A stretch of DNA of 24,228 nt from SAR202 cluster bacterium Io17-Chloro-G7 (GCA_002817055.1 MUCU01000007.1:1-24228), one strand, 5' to 3'. Positions 1 through 8,146 are shown, counted from the first letter of the stretch. Notes: a model not told the origin generated them from the sequence alone. Program-made: numbers and translations.

Positions 1-70
1 AGAACTCTACCATCAGAACTCTACCATCAGAACTCTACCATCAGAACTCTACCATCAGAACTCTACCATC
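1..70. repeat. 14-bp tandem repeat, five perfect copies, cut by window edge
   Basis: Five head-to-tail identical copies of AGAACTCTACCATC run from the first base to position 70, and the array may continue to the left of the window. The period of 14 is not a multiple of three and no gene covers it, so this is an intergenic minisatellite-type array. It lacks the long units and unique spacers of a CRISPR array. Confidence 0.9.
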
Positions 71-282
71 AATCGAAGAGGGAAATGAGGCCAATTCCGG
101 GAGAAACCGGGTCGGACTCGGGCAATGACAAAAATCAAAAATGGAATCATGACGGGGTGCACGGACAAGCAGGCCAGGGATAAACCCGCGCCTACTTGTT
201 TGATTTTGATTTTGGACCCTTCATCTGCCAGCGATTATGCTGGGTGAGCCGCCCCGCGCATAACTCAGGGCATTTAGCTCTT

Positions 283-405
283 CTAGATTATGGTGAGCCT
301 ACGGTCTCTGGACTCCCCGCTGGCCTCCCCGTTTGCGGTCAGGATGCCAGCGGGGTCGGGGCAGGCCAGCCGCAAAAAGTGTTCCATCATCAATGCTCTA
401 GCCAT
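283..405 (-). CDS. Possible 40-aa small protein, unrecognised
   Basis: On the minus strand an ATG at 405 is preceded by a GGGAGGA Shine-Dalgarno-like stretch 3-4 bases upstream, and the frame stays open for 40 codons to a TAG at 283. The peptide starts MARALMMEHFLRL, with the middle rich in Gly, Ala and Asp and the end rich in Arg. No family is recognised and no neighbour is close enough to suggest an operon. It could be a short real gene or a chance frame next to an AG-rich patch; the ribosome site is the only positive evidence. Confidence 0.2.
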   Translation of the reverse strand: MARALMMEHFLRLACPDPAGILTANGEASGESRDRRLTII

Positions 406-695
406 CAGTCCTCCCGTTTGCTCCTTCTTCCGGTCCTCTGACCTATCAACCGGGAAGATTTGCCGGACCTTGGATTTACCCGGTAATCGGGATTTTTTTG
501 CTTTTGTTTGTTTGGTTTTTATACAGTTAGCTTAGTTCAAGTGGAATGCCTTACAGAGGGCTTGTGGTAACAAGAACCGGGGGCCACATGGCCCCAATCT
601 CAGGTATGGAGCACAGGAAGCAAGGATACCTGATCTTTAATTTCATCCCACCGATATTATCCAGCTGTCGGGTTAATCTATCGCACACCAGGCTG

Positions 696-727
696 GGCAA
701 TGGCTGTAGCCCCAAAGCCAGGTTGCC
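696..727 (-). terminator. Stem-loop abutting the lipoprotein stop codon
   Basis: GGCAA-TGGCT (696-705) pairs with AGCCA-gg-TTGCC (716-727), giving a ten-pair stem with a 2-nt bulge and a 10-nt loop. It lies directly after the stop codon of the gene ending at 728. There is no clear U-tract on the minus strand, so it may be a factor-dependent terminator or a 3'-end stabiliser rather than an intrinsic terminator. Confidence 0.35.
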
Positions 728-2113
728 CTATAAACGATCGGCCACCGTCATGGCAAGGGTCTCCACCTCGGAGAGATCTAGGAATGGGGCAACATCGGAA
801 CGTTGGATGGTGTGCAGCATCACGACCCAATCGCCCTTTTTGAAGGCCACCAAACTTCCGGTCCCACCCTCATTCGCCTCTAGAAAGGAGGAAGCGTCTC
901 CGATACTGTCGGAGTGGGACTGCATGCCCGATTCTTGCCCGGTAATCAAGTCGAACCGTTCGATCGCAGCATTTTCGGAATCGAATAGGATGGTAGTCAA
1001 AGTCAGTCCCCGGAAACCGTCTGCCGTATCGATGGACAATGAATCGAAGGAGACCAAGTTCTCAACCTGGGCCGGGTCTACCTCGGCGGCCATGGATTTT
1101 AGATCGGTAACCTCAGTTTTCAGTTCGGCCCCGCCCGAGAGTGCCTCCACTTCTCCCGGCAACAACAGAGAACTGATATAGCCGGTTGGGGTTGTTTGAG
1201 ACTCGCCAGTGGTACTTGTGTTAGAGGTACTTGTGGAAGCGGAAGTCAGGACGAACGCAGGGATTCGCGACAAAGCCAGTAATATTTGACCAGAGTCATC
1301 TTGATCTGAATTTTCTTGAATTCTGATGGTCAATTCCGCTACTTTCTCGGCCGACTGCCGAAACTGTTCACTGTAGGTCCCCATCACATAATCCCACTGA
1401 TCGCCTTTCAGCTGCGAGAAGAGAACCATGTAATTCTCAAGCTGGGAGGTAATATCGGTTATCAACTTAACTGAAGCCCCAGAGGCGCCGCGGTTGGCGA
1501 AACGAATCAAGCCGGATGTGAGTTGGCCCATTAATGATAGGTAAGTCCCGACTTCGGCATCAGCCTTGGCATTGAGGGACTGAACTGGGTCGGAAGCCGT
1601 AGCGCCAGCGAACTGTGGACCAAGGACAGTCTCTAGTACGTCTATGACCGGACTGTCGCCCCCGATATATAGGACTAGCAGAGTATCCTTTAGATAAAAA
1701 TGAGGCGGCGCAATCCAGGAAATGCTGGTAGTCCCCACGGTGAATCCTGTCGGGTCTACCAGGTCGGCTTCTGCCTGCGCCGCTGCGGGGGACGGATAGT
1801 TGAACACCTGTACGGTTTCCTGCCCCAGAATGATTGTCGCACCGGGTACCGACAAAAATGGCTGTGTGATCGCATCCCCTTGACCAACCACAACGCCCTG
1901 ATCGACAAACTCGATGACCAGGGCCCCGAAAGCGGATTTGCTCTCGTCGGATAGGGCTTGGGAGTTTGCTTGGGTTTCACTTGTTTGGGATTCAACGGTA
2001 GCCGAAGCACCTTTTCCGTTGGGAGAATCGGCACGCGAAGAATCGCTGCCGCATGCCGCGAGAAGAGCCAACATCGAAAGTCCTATTGCCAATGTGGCGA
2101 AAATCCGCTTCAT
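728..2113 (-). CDS. Lipoprotein of unknown function (461 aa)
   Basis: The protein begins with a Lys/Arg-containing n-region and a hydrophobic stretch ending in a lipobox (LLAAC, Cys21), followed by a Ser/Gly/Asp-rich tether to about residue 60, so it is predicted to be lipid-anchored on the outer face of the membrane. Residues of about 70-170 form a compact segment with GATIILGQETVQVF, a PHFYLKD motif and LETVLGPQFAG. I know this pattern only as an uncharacterised segment in predicted bacterial lipoproteins. The middle (about 180-300) looks helical, then comes a Ser/Thr-rich linker. The C-terminal part (about 310-461) has FVAFKKGDW-like beta strands ending in a VADRL tail. The ATG at 2113 has AGGAGA 5-6 bases upstream. 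The gene is divergent from the lipoprotein at 2607. Being secreted and anchored is well supported; the function is unknown. Confidence 0.85.
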   Translation of the reverse strand: MKRIFATLAIGLSMLALLAACGSDSSRADSPNGKGASATVESQTSETQANSQALSDESKSAFGALVIEFVDQGVVVGQGDAITQPFLSVPGATIILGQETVQVFNYPSPAAAQAEADLVDPTGFTVGTTSISWIAPPHFYLKDTLLVLYIGGDSPVIDVLETVLGPQFAGATASDPVQSLNAKADAEVGTYLSLMGQLTSGLIRFANRGASGASVKLITDITSQLENYMVLFSQLKGDQWDYVMGTYSEQFRQSAEKVAELTIRIQENSDQDDSGQILLALSRIPAFVLTSASTSTSNTSTTGESQTTPTGYISSLLLPGEVEALSGGAELKTEVTDLKSMAAEVDPAQVENLVSFDSLSIDTADGFRGLTLTTILFDSENAAIERFDLITGQESGMQSHSDSIGDASSFLEANEGGTGSLVAFKKGDWVVMLHTIQRSDVAPFLDLSEVETLAMTVADRL

Positions 2114-2606
2114 GTTCTTCTCCTGGTTATTAACGTATGGGTTCTAGACGGTGTAGGGCATCGAAAAGTTCCCAGGAACGGATGCGCCTTCATTCCGGTC
2201 GTTTTCCGGCAGGTCGCTTCCCGGATATATTTTAGCGAATGGGTTTTAGCCAACGTGTTTACTCAAGTGGATGTGATCCCCCATGGGCTTGCGGTCTGTG
2301 GAACGAAGTACGACCGAGGCCAAAATTCAATAGCGTGCACGCCATAGTGTGTTCCCCCTACCGGCCAGTGGGCCAGCACACTACACCGTGGATGCCAAGA
2401 TGTGTTGAGCTTATATATGAGGGATTTGTGCCGTAATCCGTTTGCGGGGCCGGTGACATCACCTGGCGTGGGTCAACCAGGGCAGGAGCTAACACTGGGT
2501 CCAGGGTTGAGATGACTCGGGAAGGTGGCGTAGATCCAAGCTAACCTAAAACCTTTGGCTGAACCAGCTTAGCCCAACACCTGTTCCGCATGAAAGAGGT
2601 ACGTCT
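2114..2606. other. Divergent intergenic region between two lipoprotein genes
   Basis: This 493-bp spacer must carry promoters for both diverging lipoprotein genes. Two inverted repeats are visible. TAGTGTG (2345-2351) pairs with CACACTA (2377-2383) and encloses a GGCC-agtg-GGCC hairpin at 2363-2374. GGTGA-ca-TCACC occupies 2452-2463 and could be an operator-like site. I could not identify a confident -35/-10 pair for either gene, and no RNA gene or coding frame stands out. Confidence 0.4.
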
Positions 2607-3908
2607 GTGAAGTTTTATGGAATGACGGGGACCAGGCTTAATGTGGGGCCGAGGACGAGCGCTACTCTTAGGGAGAGCAAACGTTTGGCTTCATTGTTGA
2701 TTGTCTTTGGGTTGCTAACCCTTGTGCTAGGTTGCGGCCTCATTGGTGGTGGAGACGACGAAGTACTCGCTGACTCGGACGAAACTGAGAACCTCTCGGA
2801 AGACGACGGCGAGGCCGGAGAAGAGGAGGGGATCGAGGGCGACGCCGCCGCTGAGGCCGAGGGTGACCCCCAAGCAGAGGCCAGAGCGATTATTGCCGCC
2901 AATGAAGCTGCCGCCGCCGCTGAAGCCGCCGCCGCAGAGGCCGCCGCTGCAGAGGCCGCTGCTGCTGCCACCGAAACTGCCGCCCGCGAAGCCGCCGCCG
3001 ACCCCGAGGCTACTGCCGACCCGGAAGCTACTGCCGACCCGGAAGCAGAAGCAGCTTCTGCAGTCCCTAACCTGGGGTTTGTGCAGGATGCGGAGCTAGC
3101 ACGAGATCTGACCTGGGTGCACCTCAGCCAATGCGTTACGCTCAGTTCGGTTGAGCTTGCCGCCACCTTGATAAATGTGGAGTGGTTTGTCGCCAATTCG
3201 GACCAAGCAACTAGGACCTACGGATTGTGGAAGGTAGACGCAGTCACCGGTGCGGTGACACCTCACGATTCCCTGTCCCGACAATGGCAGGCGGCACTTG
3301 ATTCACAGTGCACTCCAGAGTCAATGGAAGCCATAGTCTTGCCCTCTCAGCCCCAAGGCCCGGTGATAGTCGATGGGACCAGCGCGGTGGCAACAGTCTG
3401 GTCTTTCCTCAGCCGGTGTTTCCCAAACCTGTCAAAAGAATTATTTGAAGCCACCCACGATCCGGCCCAAGGAGAGTGGATCGTAGTGACCGCTGCGGGC
3501 TCTGGTCAGAAGTTTGGCGCCTGGAAAGTGAAGGAATTGTCTGGAGAACTTACGCCATTTGCTGGCCTGGCTCAAGCCTGGGATTCGACGGTGAAGCTGG
3601 AATGTAGCGAGGAAGCCTTGGCCGCCTTGGTTTCGCCCACGCCAGTTCCCACCCTGGCGCCTGTCGTGACCGATATCACCAATTCCGTCACGAATTTATG
3701 GGCTCACTTGGTTAAGTGCACTCCGTCAATGACTGTCGATGATTGGGCGGCGACCTGGAACCCAGTCAACGATGAATGGGTCATCGTCACAAAGCCGGAG
3801 GTGACGGTAGATTACGGCGTCTGGATAGTAAGGCCGGACGGAAGCATTATTCCGGAAAACCGAGAGGCCATCCGCCGCAACACGGAGGCTGGCCTGGCGG
3901 CCTGCTAA
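2607..3908 (+). CDS. Lipoprotein with Ala/Glu-rich linker and three Cys-pair domains (433 aa)
   Basis: The GTG at 2607 has GAGGT 6 bases upstream; an ATG at 2622 is an alternative start. A hydrophobic segment (about 28-42) ends in VLGC with Cys43 as the lipidation site. Residues 50-95 are very acidic. Residues 96-153 are an Ala/Glu low-complexity tether with EATADP repeats. Three homologous modules of about 80 residues follow (about 156-240, 255-340 and 353-433). Each has W.(H/F)L..C, then AT.......EW.V, a YG/FG-x-W-x-V strand, and a final Cys. The Cys pairs are 176/235, 271/333 and 371/433, spaced 59, 62 and 62 residues, so one disulfide per module is likely in the extracytoplasmic environment. 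The last Cys is also the last residue of the protein. I do not recognise the module as a named family. A surface-exposed binding or structural role is inference. Confidence 0.88.
   Translation: MKFYGMTGTRLNVGPRTSATLRESKRLASLLIVFGLLTLVLGCGLIGGGDDEVLADSDETENLSEDDGEAGEEEGIEGDAAAEAEGDPQAEARAIIAANEAAAAAEAAAAEAAAAEAAAAATETAAREAAADPEATADPEATADPEAEAASAVPNLGFVQDAELARDLTWVHLSQCVTLSSVELAATLINVEWFVANSDQATRTYGLWKVDAVTGAVTPHDSLSRQWQAALDSQCTPESMEAIVLPSQPQGPVIVDGTSAVATVWSFLSRCFPNLSKELFEATHDPAQGEWIVVTAAGSGQKFGAWKVKELSGELTPFAGLAQAWDSTVKLECSEEALAALVSPTPVPTLAPVVTDITNSVTNLWAHLVKCTPSMTVDDWAATWNPVNDEWVIVTKPEVTVDYGVWIVRPDGSIIPENREAIRRNTEAGLAAC
2988..3041 (+). repeat. 18-bp in-frame repeat encoding EAxADP
   Basis: Three consecutive 18-bp units (2988-3005, 3006-3023, 3024-3041) encode EAAADP, EATADP and EATADP within the linker of the lipoprotein. 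The last two differ by one base. The array preserves the frame, as expected of a length-variable tether. Slippage here would change linker length without a frameshift. Confidence 0.75.
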
Positions 3909-4344
3909 GGCCGCACGGGTGGTGTGGTTACTTCATGCAGCCCGCTGCGGCTAAGTGGCCATTCCCACCGCTGGCAGCTGCGGAACATGGAGCAGTGCGG
4001 GTGCGGTGAGGAAAAGCCGGTACATTGGGCCGAACCTCACCTCCTAAGCAACTTATGGAGTCAATACGTCGGCATCAGATGTCCGTTGTAATGTTGGTCG
4101 GATCGGTAATTGCCGCGACCCGTTAACTGAGAACCATAGGATCCGGTTATGCCTAAAACGACAAAAAGCTCTTGTTCAAGGGCTTTCTGCCGCTTTAGGA
4201 GGGCTGGTTTTCTGGAGGTAGCTTAGTTTTAGATCATCAATTTTACTCGGTTCTGACAAAGCCGGCTTACAAAGATTAGGCCTCGTTACAAGTGACCTTT
4301 CCGCTGGTCAAAGCCGCCGTGTACTCTCCGTACGGTTTTCCAGC
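3909..4344. other. Intergenic region between convergent genes
   Basis: This 436-bp region separates the plus-strand triple-module lipoprotein and the minus-strand small secreted gene, whose 3' ends face each other. It contains a strong nested stem-loop (4152-4199, listed as a terminator) and, at 4276-4344, a 22-codon continuation of the minus-strand secreted-protein frame beyond its amber stop. No independent gene is evident elsewhere in it. Confidence 0.5.
4152..4199 (-). terminator. Nested stem-loop, likely intrinsic terminator on minus strand
   Basis: Read on the minus strand, AAAGCCCTT-gaac-AAGAGCTTT (4165-4186, nine pairs with one G-U) is followed by a T-rich run (TTTTTGTCGTTTT). That is the arrangement of a rho-independent terminator for the secreted-protein gene ending at 4345. 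An outer CCTAAA/TTTAGG pairing (4152-4157 with 4194-4199) encloses it. On the plus strand there is no U-tract, so the minus-strand role is favoured. Confidence 0.5.
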
Positions 4345-4713
4345 CTATTGCTCTGAAATGACCACTTTGGCGCTGCTGATTGAACTCGCTTCAGTCGATG
4401 CGATGGGCACAGTGTCTGTCCGCTCCGAAATACCGCTGTTTGTAACCTTCAAGCTTCCTGTGGTCCCTCCAGCCACAACGGTCAGGTCGTAAGTTGCAGA
4501 AGCGCTGGGAGTCCAAGTGACGATAATTCCGGTCACAGCGTCACTGGTGGTTGAGTAACCCAGCGTTACGGTACCGGTATTTGGGGCCGAGACCGACTCA
4601 TCTCCGCTACCTGCCAGGGCTTTGGTAGACGGAGTGGAACTGAATCCTGCTGCGTAAACCCCCACCGTGGATAACATTCCTGCAAACATTAGAACCATCA
4701 GTAGAGTTTTCAC
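4345..4713 (-). CDS. Small secreted protein, unrecognised (122 aa, possibly truncated by amber)
   Basis: The start is taken as GTG at 4713 because AGGAGG lies 7 bases upstream; the ATG further upstream has no such site. The protein opens with a short basic n-region and a hydrophobic stretch (about residues 4-20) ending YAA-G, a typical Sec signal with cleavage near residue 22. The mature part is rich in Thr, Ser, Val and Gly with alternating hydrophobics, for example VTLGYST, IIVTWTPSASATYDLTVVAGG and AKVVIS, which suggests an Ig-like or pilin-like beta fold. No Cys is present before the stop. The frame ends at TAG (4345) but continues in protein-like fashion to TAA at 4276, adding residues starting AGKPYGEY and including one Cys. 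A probable terminator lies downstream at 4152-4199. Function unknown. Confidence 0.72.
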   Translation of the reverse strand: MKTLLMVLMFAGMLSTVGVYAAGFSSTPSTKALAGSGDESVSAPNTGTVTLGYSTTSDAVTGIIVTWTPSASATYDLTVVAGGTTGSLKVTNSGISERTDTVPIASTEASSISSAKVVISEQ

Positions 4714-5372
4714 TTGGTTTCCTCCTGTCCCTTGGTGCCCCGTCACAAGGTGATCACAATTCGCGCACCGTGGTTTATTGCCATAAGCTTACTGGGTTCC
4801 GGCATCAATTCGGATATAGTCAACACCAACTTTTGGCGGAACGTACATGCAATTTTTATGAGTGCTGGCCTCGGCTGTTTATGAAGGAATACACAGGTCC
4901 AAGACCGCAAGCTGAATCAATCAAAATGGCGAGATGGTGGGACATCAGCCGCCGTCCGCTTCATGCAGTTCCGGTACGTGGATGAAAACCGTAACCTGCT
5001 AACCATAAATCAATGATTTGACGCGACGATCATAGAGTGTAGGGTACTGCGAGGCCCGGTCTGTTAGATTCACGACCGTCGTACCTAGCGTCAAGCTGGA
5101 TACCAACAGTCGACTTTTTGCCGGCCATTGTGGACAATCCGGCGTTCGACAATATAATATGCTTCCATAATTGCGCAACATTTGTCTGATAGCATCAATT
5201 TTCGCTCTGCGATTGGTGAATTGAGTAATAAATATTCAGAACTCTCTACCCGGCGTGGCGTTGCTCATTTCTCACCCCAGCGAAAGGAAGGCCACCATCC
5301 AAACGCGACAAAATCCTCAGAATACTTCCCGGTCATCTAACCCCCACTGATGTAATCTAAGGAGAGAGTGTT
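4714..5372. other. Divergent intergenic region upstream of secreted protein and bicupin genes
   Basis: This region of about 660 bp sits between the minus-strand secreted-protein gene and the plus-strand bicupin gene. A good plus-strand promoter candidate lies at 5131-5158 (listed). A perfect 8-bp palindrome GTGATCAC lies just upstream of the secreted-protein gene near 4750. AAGGAGAG precedes the ATG at 5373. Short open frames here (for example 4770-4985 plus and 4999-5181 minus) lack start signals and family resemblance. Confidence 0.4.
5131..5158 (+). promoter_or_regulatory. Sigma70-type promoter candidate upstream of bicupin gene
   Basis: TGGACA at 5131-5136 (five of six matches to TTGACA) and a perfect TATAAT at 5153-5158 are separated by 16 bases. 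Transcription would begin near 5165 and give a 5' leader of about 200 nt before the bicupin ATG at 5373. It is the best -35/-10 pair I could find in the window. Confidence 0.5.
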
Positions 5373-6458
5373 ATGGCAGTGAAGGATGTCCTCAGTTCGG
5401 AGCAACTCAAAAGTTATTACAATGCTGCGGATAATATCAGCCTGATACCGGGCTGGGTTGGCGGCGCACATGATGCCCCGCAGGAAATCGAGCCATACTT
5501 ATGGCGTTGGGCCGAGGTGGAGCCCTTGGTGCTGAAAAGCGGGGAGGTGGTTACCCCCGACCGGGACGTGGAACGTCGAACAATGAGGCTCGCGACTCCC
5601 GGACTGCCCCGGGGGACGACCCACACCCTGGTGGCTGCGCTGCAACTTCTGCTACCTGGCGAGTGTGCTCCATCCCATCGCCACACGCCTACGGCTATCC
5701 GGTGGATTCTTACCGGGGAAGGCGCCTACACCACGGTTGAAGGCGACAAGTGCGTGATGGAACCCGGCGACTTAATTCTGACACCCTCTTGGACCTGGCA
5801 TGACCACACCAACGAGGGAACGTCACCAATGATCTGGCTAGATGGCTTGGACGTTCCATTGGTCCAATATTTGAAGGCTGCGTTCTGGGAGCAATTCCCT
5901 GAAGACACGCAACCGGTGACCGGCGTGGGAGACTCGGTGCGCAAGTACGCTTCAGGCTCGTTCAGACCGGCCTGGGAAGAAGTCGACCTGCCCTACTCGC
6001 CTTTGTTGCATTACAAGTGGGCCAGAACTTACGAGGCGCTCCAAGATTTGGCTGATCTCAACTCCAGTCCCTTTGACGATGTAGCTATAGAATACAGCGA
6101 CCCCACAACCGGTGGGCCGGTGCTAAAAACGATGACCTGCTGGATACAAATGGTAAGGGCCGGGGTGCACACCAAAGCCCATCGCCACACCGCCAGCAAG
6201 GTTTACCAGGTATTCAGAGGCCAAGGGTATAGCGTCATTGATGGCAAGCGGTTCGATTGGAATCAGGGGGATTTTTTCGTGGTGCCGTCCTGGGCCTGGC
6301 ATGAGCACGTCAACGAGTCGGGCGAGGAAGCTATCCTGTTCTCCATACAAGACACCCCCATAATGAAGGCGATGAACCTTTACCGGGAGGAGCCTTACAT
6401 GGAAAACGCAGGCGTTCAGCCGGTTACCGGCCACTTCGGAGATAGCAATAGCCGTTAG
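5373..6458 (+). CDS. Gentisate 1,2-dioxygenase-like bicupin (361 aa)
   Basis: This is a double-cupin ring-cleavage dioxygenase of the gentisate / 1-hydroxy-2-naphthoate / salicylate 1,2-dioxygenase family, cytoplasmic and Fe(II)-dependent. Gentisate enzymes convert gentisate and O2 to maleylpyruvate. The N-terminal cupin has PSHRHTPTAIRW (His102, His104) and a GD.ILTPSWTWHDH motif (His143), the three-His iron site. The C-terminal cupin repeats the pattern with AHRHTASKVYQV (His270, His272) and VPSWAWHEH (His310), so both halves keep potential metal ligands. The length is typical of the family. The ATG at 5373 has AAGGAGAG upstream. It heads the plus-strand block with the Rieske dioxygenase genes, 362 bp before alpha-1, which fits an aromatic pathway in which a hydroxylated ring is then cleaved. 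The exact substrate cannot be read from sequence. Confidence 0.87.
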   Translation: MAVKDVLSSEQLKSYYNAADNISLIPGWVGGAHDAPQEIEPYLWRWAEVEPLVLKSGEVVTPDRDVERRTMRLATPGLPRGTTHTLVAALQLLLPGECAPSHRHTPTAIRWILTGEGAYTTVEGDKCVMEPGDLILTPSWTWHDHTNEGTSPMIWLDGLDVPLVQYLKAAFWEQFPEDTQPVTGVGDSVRKYASGSFRPAWEEVDLPYSPLLHYKWARTYEALQDLADLNSSPFDDVAIEYSDPTTGGPVLKTMTCWIQMVRAGVHTKAHRHTASKVYQVFRGQGYSVIDGKRFDWNQGDFFVVPSWAWHEHVNESGEEAILFSIQDTPIMKAMNLYREEPYMENAGVQPVTGHFGDSNSR

Positions 6459-6820
6459 TTAAAGCCTTTGAAGTGAGCAGGCTAATTAGCCTAGCTGCCC
6501 TGAGACCGAAGCCATTTGGGTTTTTGTCTTCGAGAGACGATGCCGCCAGTGTAACAGTGTCCATTTTATCGGTGGACGCCGGTTCCCTGCTGCGGTGGAC
6601 CAGACCGGCCTAAAGTAGCCCCCAATCTAGACTTGATGTGCCGGAAGGGCCTGCGGCAGTCAAGGCAGATCCAAGCGGGAGTGACATTGACCGGGCAATG
6701 CCTGGGTAACCTCTATCATATTCAGGTTGTTATCACCGAAGGTAGATTGACTAAAGACGCACTTGCTAGGTAACCCAGTCAGCCCAAGCCAGTGGCAAAC
6801 CCGATTTTCCAGGGAGGTAT
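6459..6820. other. Intergenic region between bicupin and first Rieske alpha gene
   Basis: These 362 bp contain a perfect 14-bp palindrome, AGGCTAATTAGCCT (6479-6492), shortly after the bicupin stop. No coding frame with a credible start occurs, and the AGGGAGGT ribosome site of alpha-1 is at 6811-6818. TTGACC (6687-6692) and TATCAT (6714-6719) are 21 bases apart, too far for a standard sigma70 promoter. The long gap suggests the Rieske genes have their own promoter, which I could not define. Confidence 0.4.
6479..6492. promoter_or_regulatory. Perfect 14-bp palindrome, possible operator
   Basis: AGGCTAATTAGCCT is identical to its reverse complement, with an AT-rich centre, and lies 21 bp past the bicupin stop codon. 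The symmetry without a loop fits a dimeric regulator site better than an RNA hairpin. No regulator gene is present in the window, so the role is a guess. Confidence 0.25.
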
Positions 6821-8092
6821 ATGGCAATAGCCGACGTAGCCAGTCTGGTAGACACAGAACACGGCCTGATCAGTCCCCGAATATTCATAGAAAAGGAAAT
6901 TTACGAGCAAGAACTGGAGCGGATTTTTGCTCGTTGCTGACTATTTTTATGCCATGAAAGCCAAATTCCCCTACCGGGGGATTTCTTCACCACATTCATG
7001 GGTGAGGACCCCGTGATCGTGGCCCGGGATAGGTCGGGTAAGGTGAACGCTTTCCTTAATCTTTGCCCGCACCGGGGGAACCGGGTGTGCCGGGCCGACA
7101 CCGGTAACGCTAGTTCTTTTGTCTGTTCATACCATGGTTGGACCTATGGCACCGACGGCAAGTTGATCGCCGTGCCCAACCTCCGGGACGCTTACTATGA
7201 CGAGCTTGACCCCAAGGATTGGGGCATGGCCACCGTAGCCCAACTGGACAGCTATAAAGGTCTGATTTTCGCCACTTTCGATCCTACTGCCCCGCCGCTT
7301 CTGGAATATTTGGGCGGGATGACTTGGATTCTGGACACTGCCTTCGACCGGCAAGAAGGCGGCATCGAAACCATAGCCGGAATGCATCGTTGGGTCGTGC
7401 CCTGTAACTGGAAGCTCCCCGCGGAGAATTTTGGCGGCGACGCCTACCACGTCCCTTGGTCCCACATTTCCGCTGTGCGCTCCAGTTTCAGCGTCGGCGC
7501 CACTGCCCAACCGGATTCCATAGGGCGCATGGTTGCCCCAGGAAACGGCCATGTATGCATCACCGTATCGCCTGATGTTATACCAGACCCGCCAATGCCA
7601 GCCATCAGGGAATACGAACAGAGAATCGCAGCCGACGTAGCCCAACGTTTGGGTCCTAAGAGCAAGCTAGTCAATCCGATTGTCGGTACGGTATTCCCTA
7701 ATTTCTCATTCCTGAGGGCAAGCTCGCGCAGTTTCCGGGTATGGCAGCCCAAAGGACCGGACAAGATCGAAATTTGCTCGTGGATATTCGTCGACAAGAA
7801 CGCTCCTCCCGAGGTGAAGGAGGCGACCAGGCTGGCGGGAGCCAGAGGATTCAGTCCTTCGGGCACTTTCGAGCAAGACGACATGGATAACTGGCAAGAA
7901 TGCACCAAGACCAGCCGGGGAGTTATGGCCCGGCGGCGCCAGTTAAACTATCAGATGGGGTTGGGCCACGAGAAGTTCGATGAAGAGCTTGAGGCGTGGG
8001 CCAGCGACTTCTCGTATAGCGACAGCAATCATCGCCAGTTTTACCGGCGTTGGGGCCAATTGATGGCGGCCCGCAACTGGTCCGAGTTGTAG
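6821..8092 (+). pseudogene. Rieske dioxygenase alpha subunit, paralogue 1, interrupted by in-frame TGA
   Basis: From the ATG at 6821 (AGGGAGGT just upstream) the frame encodes a 423-residue alpha subunit like the two genes that follow, but codon 40 (6938-6940) is TGA where both paralogues have TGG (Trp in FAR(C/S)WLFLCHE). After it the frame is intact to TAG at 8092. Downstream motifs are complete: the Rieske ligands C82-x-H84 and C102-x2-H105, [14 protein letters not shown] with the Asp and two His of the mononuclear iron site, and EQDDMDNW carrying the third ligand. An ATG at 6998 (codon 60) could start a 364-residue product lacking the N-terminal segment, but it has no convincing ribosome site. 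The absence of other damage suggests a very recent nonsense mutation, a read error or readthrough. The 6998-8092 part remains an open frame. Confidence 0.8.
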
Positions 8093-8146
8093 GGCGCCGT
8101 CCGTCATTTGCGGCAGAACTCGAACTGGATTGACGCGAACCCGGAG

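Larger units (their letters stand above)
71..727. other. Intergenic region, no convincing large gene
   Basis: This stretch separates the left-edge repeat from the stop codon of the minus-strand lipoprotein gene. It holds a possible 40-codon minus-strand ORF (283-405, listed separately). A hairpin GGGGCC-acat-GGCCCC lies at 580-595. A weak plus-strand terminator-like CCCG/CGGG stem at 479-491 is followed by seven Ts, and a stem-loop abuts the lipoprotein stop at 696-727. The open frames in 196-535 do not resemble proteins and have no supporting start signals. I see nothing else in it. Confidence 0.5.

Noticed and set aside
1..70. CRISPR array
   Set aside because: Units are 14 bp with no spacers, and no cas genes are in the window.
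130..213. AAAATCAAAA / TTTTGATTTT inverted repeat
   Set aside because: Both arms are simple A/T-rich sequence separated by more than 60 bases, so chance pairing is likely.
2615..3196. Ala/Ser-rich 193-codon minus-strand frame
   Set aside because: It is the mirror of the Ala/Glu linker of the plus-strand lipoprotein and has no start signal or non-repetitive content.
4141..4235. Possible GEMM-like riboswitch on the plus strand
   Set aside because: A few pieces (GGAGGTAGC, CCTAAA) resemble cyclic-di-GMP aptamers, but the conserved core is not recognisable, and the next plus-strand gene starts more than 1 kb away. The structure fits a minus-strand terminator better.
5238..5250. AGAACTCTCTACC, similar to the left-edge repeat unit
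   Set aside because: A single short match with a 2-base insertion is within chance and is not part of an array.
6938..6940. TGA read as tryptophan by a genome-wide code change, or as selenocysteine
   Set aside because: TGA ends the genes at 15087, 17536 and 17787, so it is a working stop codon. The paralogues have Trp, not Cys, at the position, and I see no clear selenocysteine insertion structure after it.
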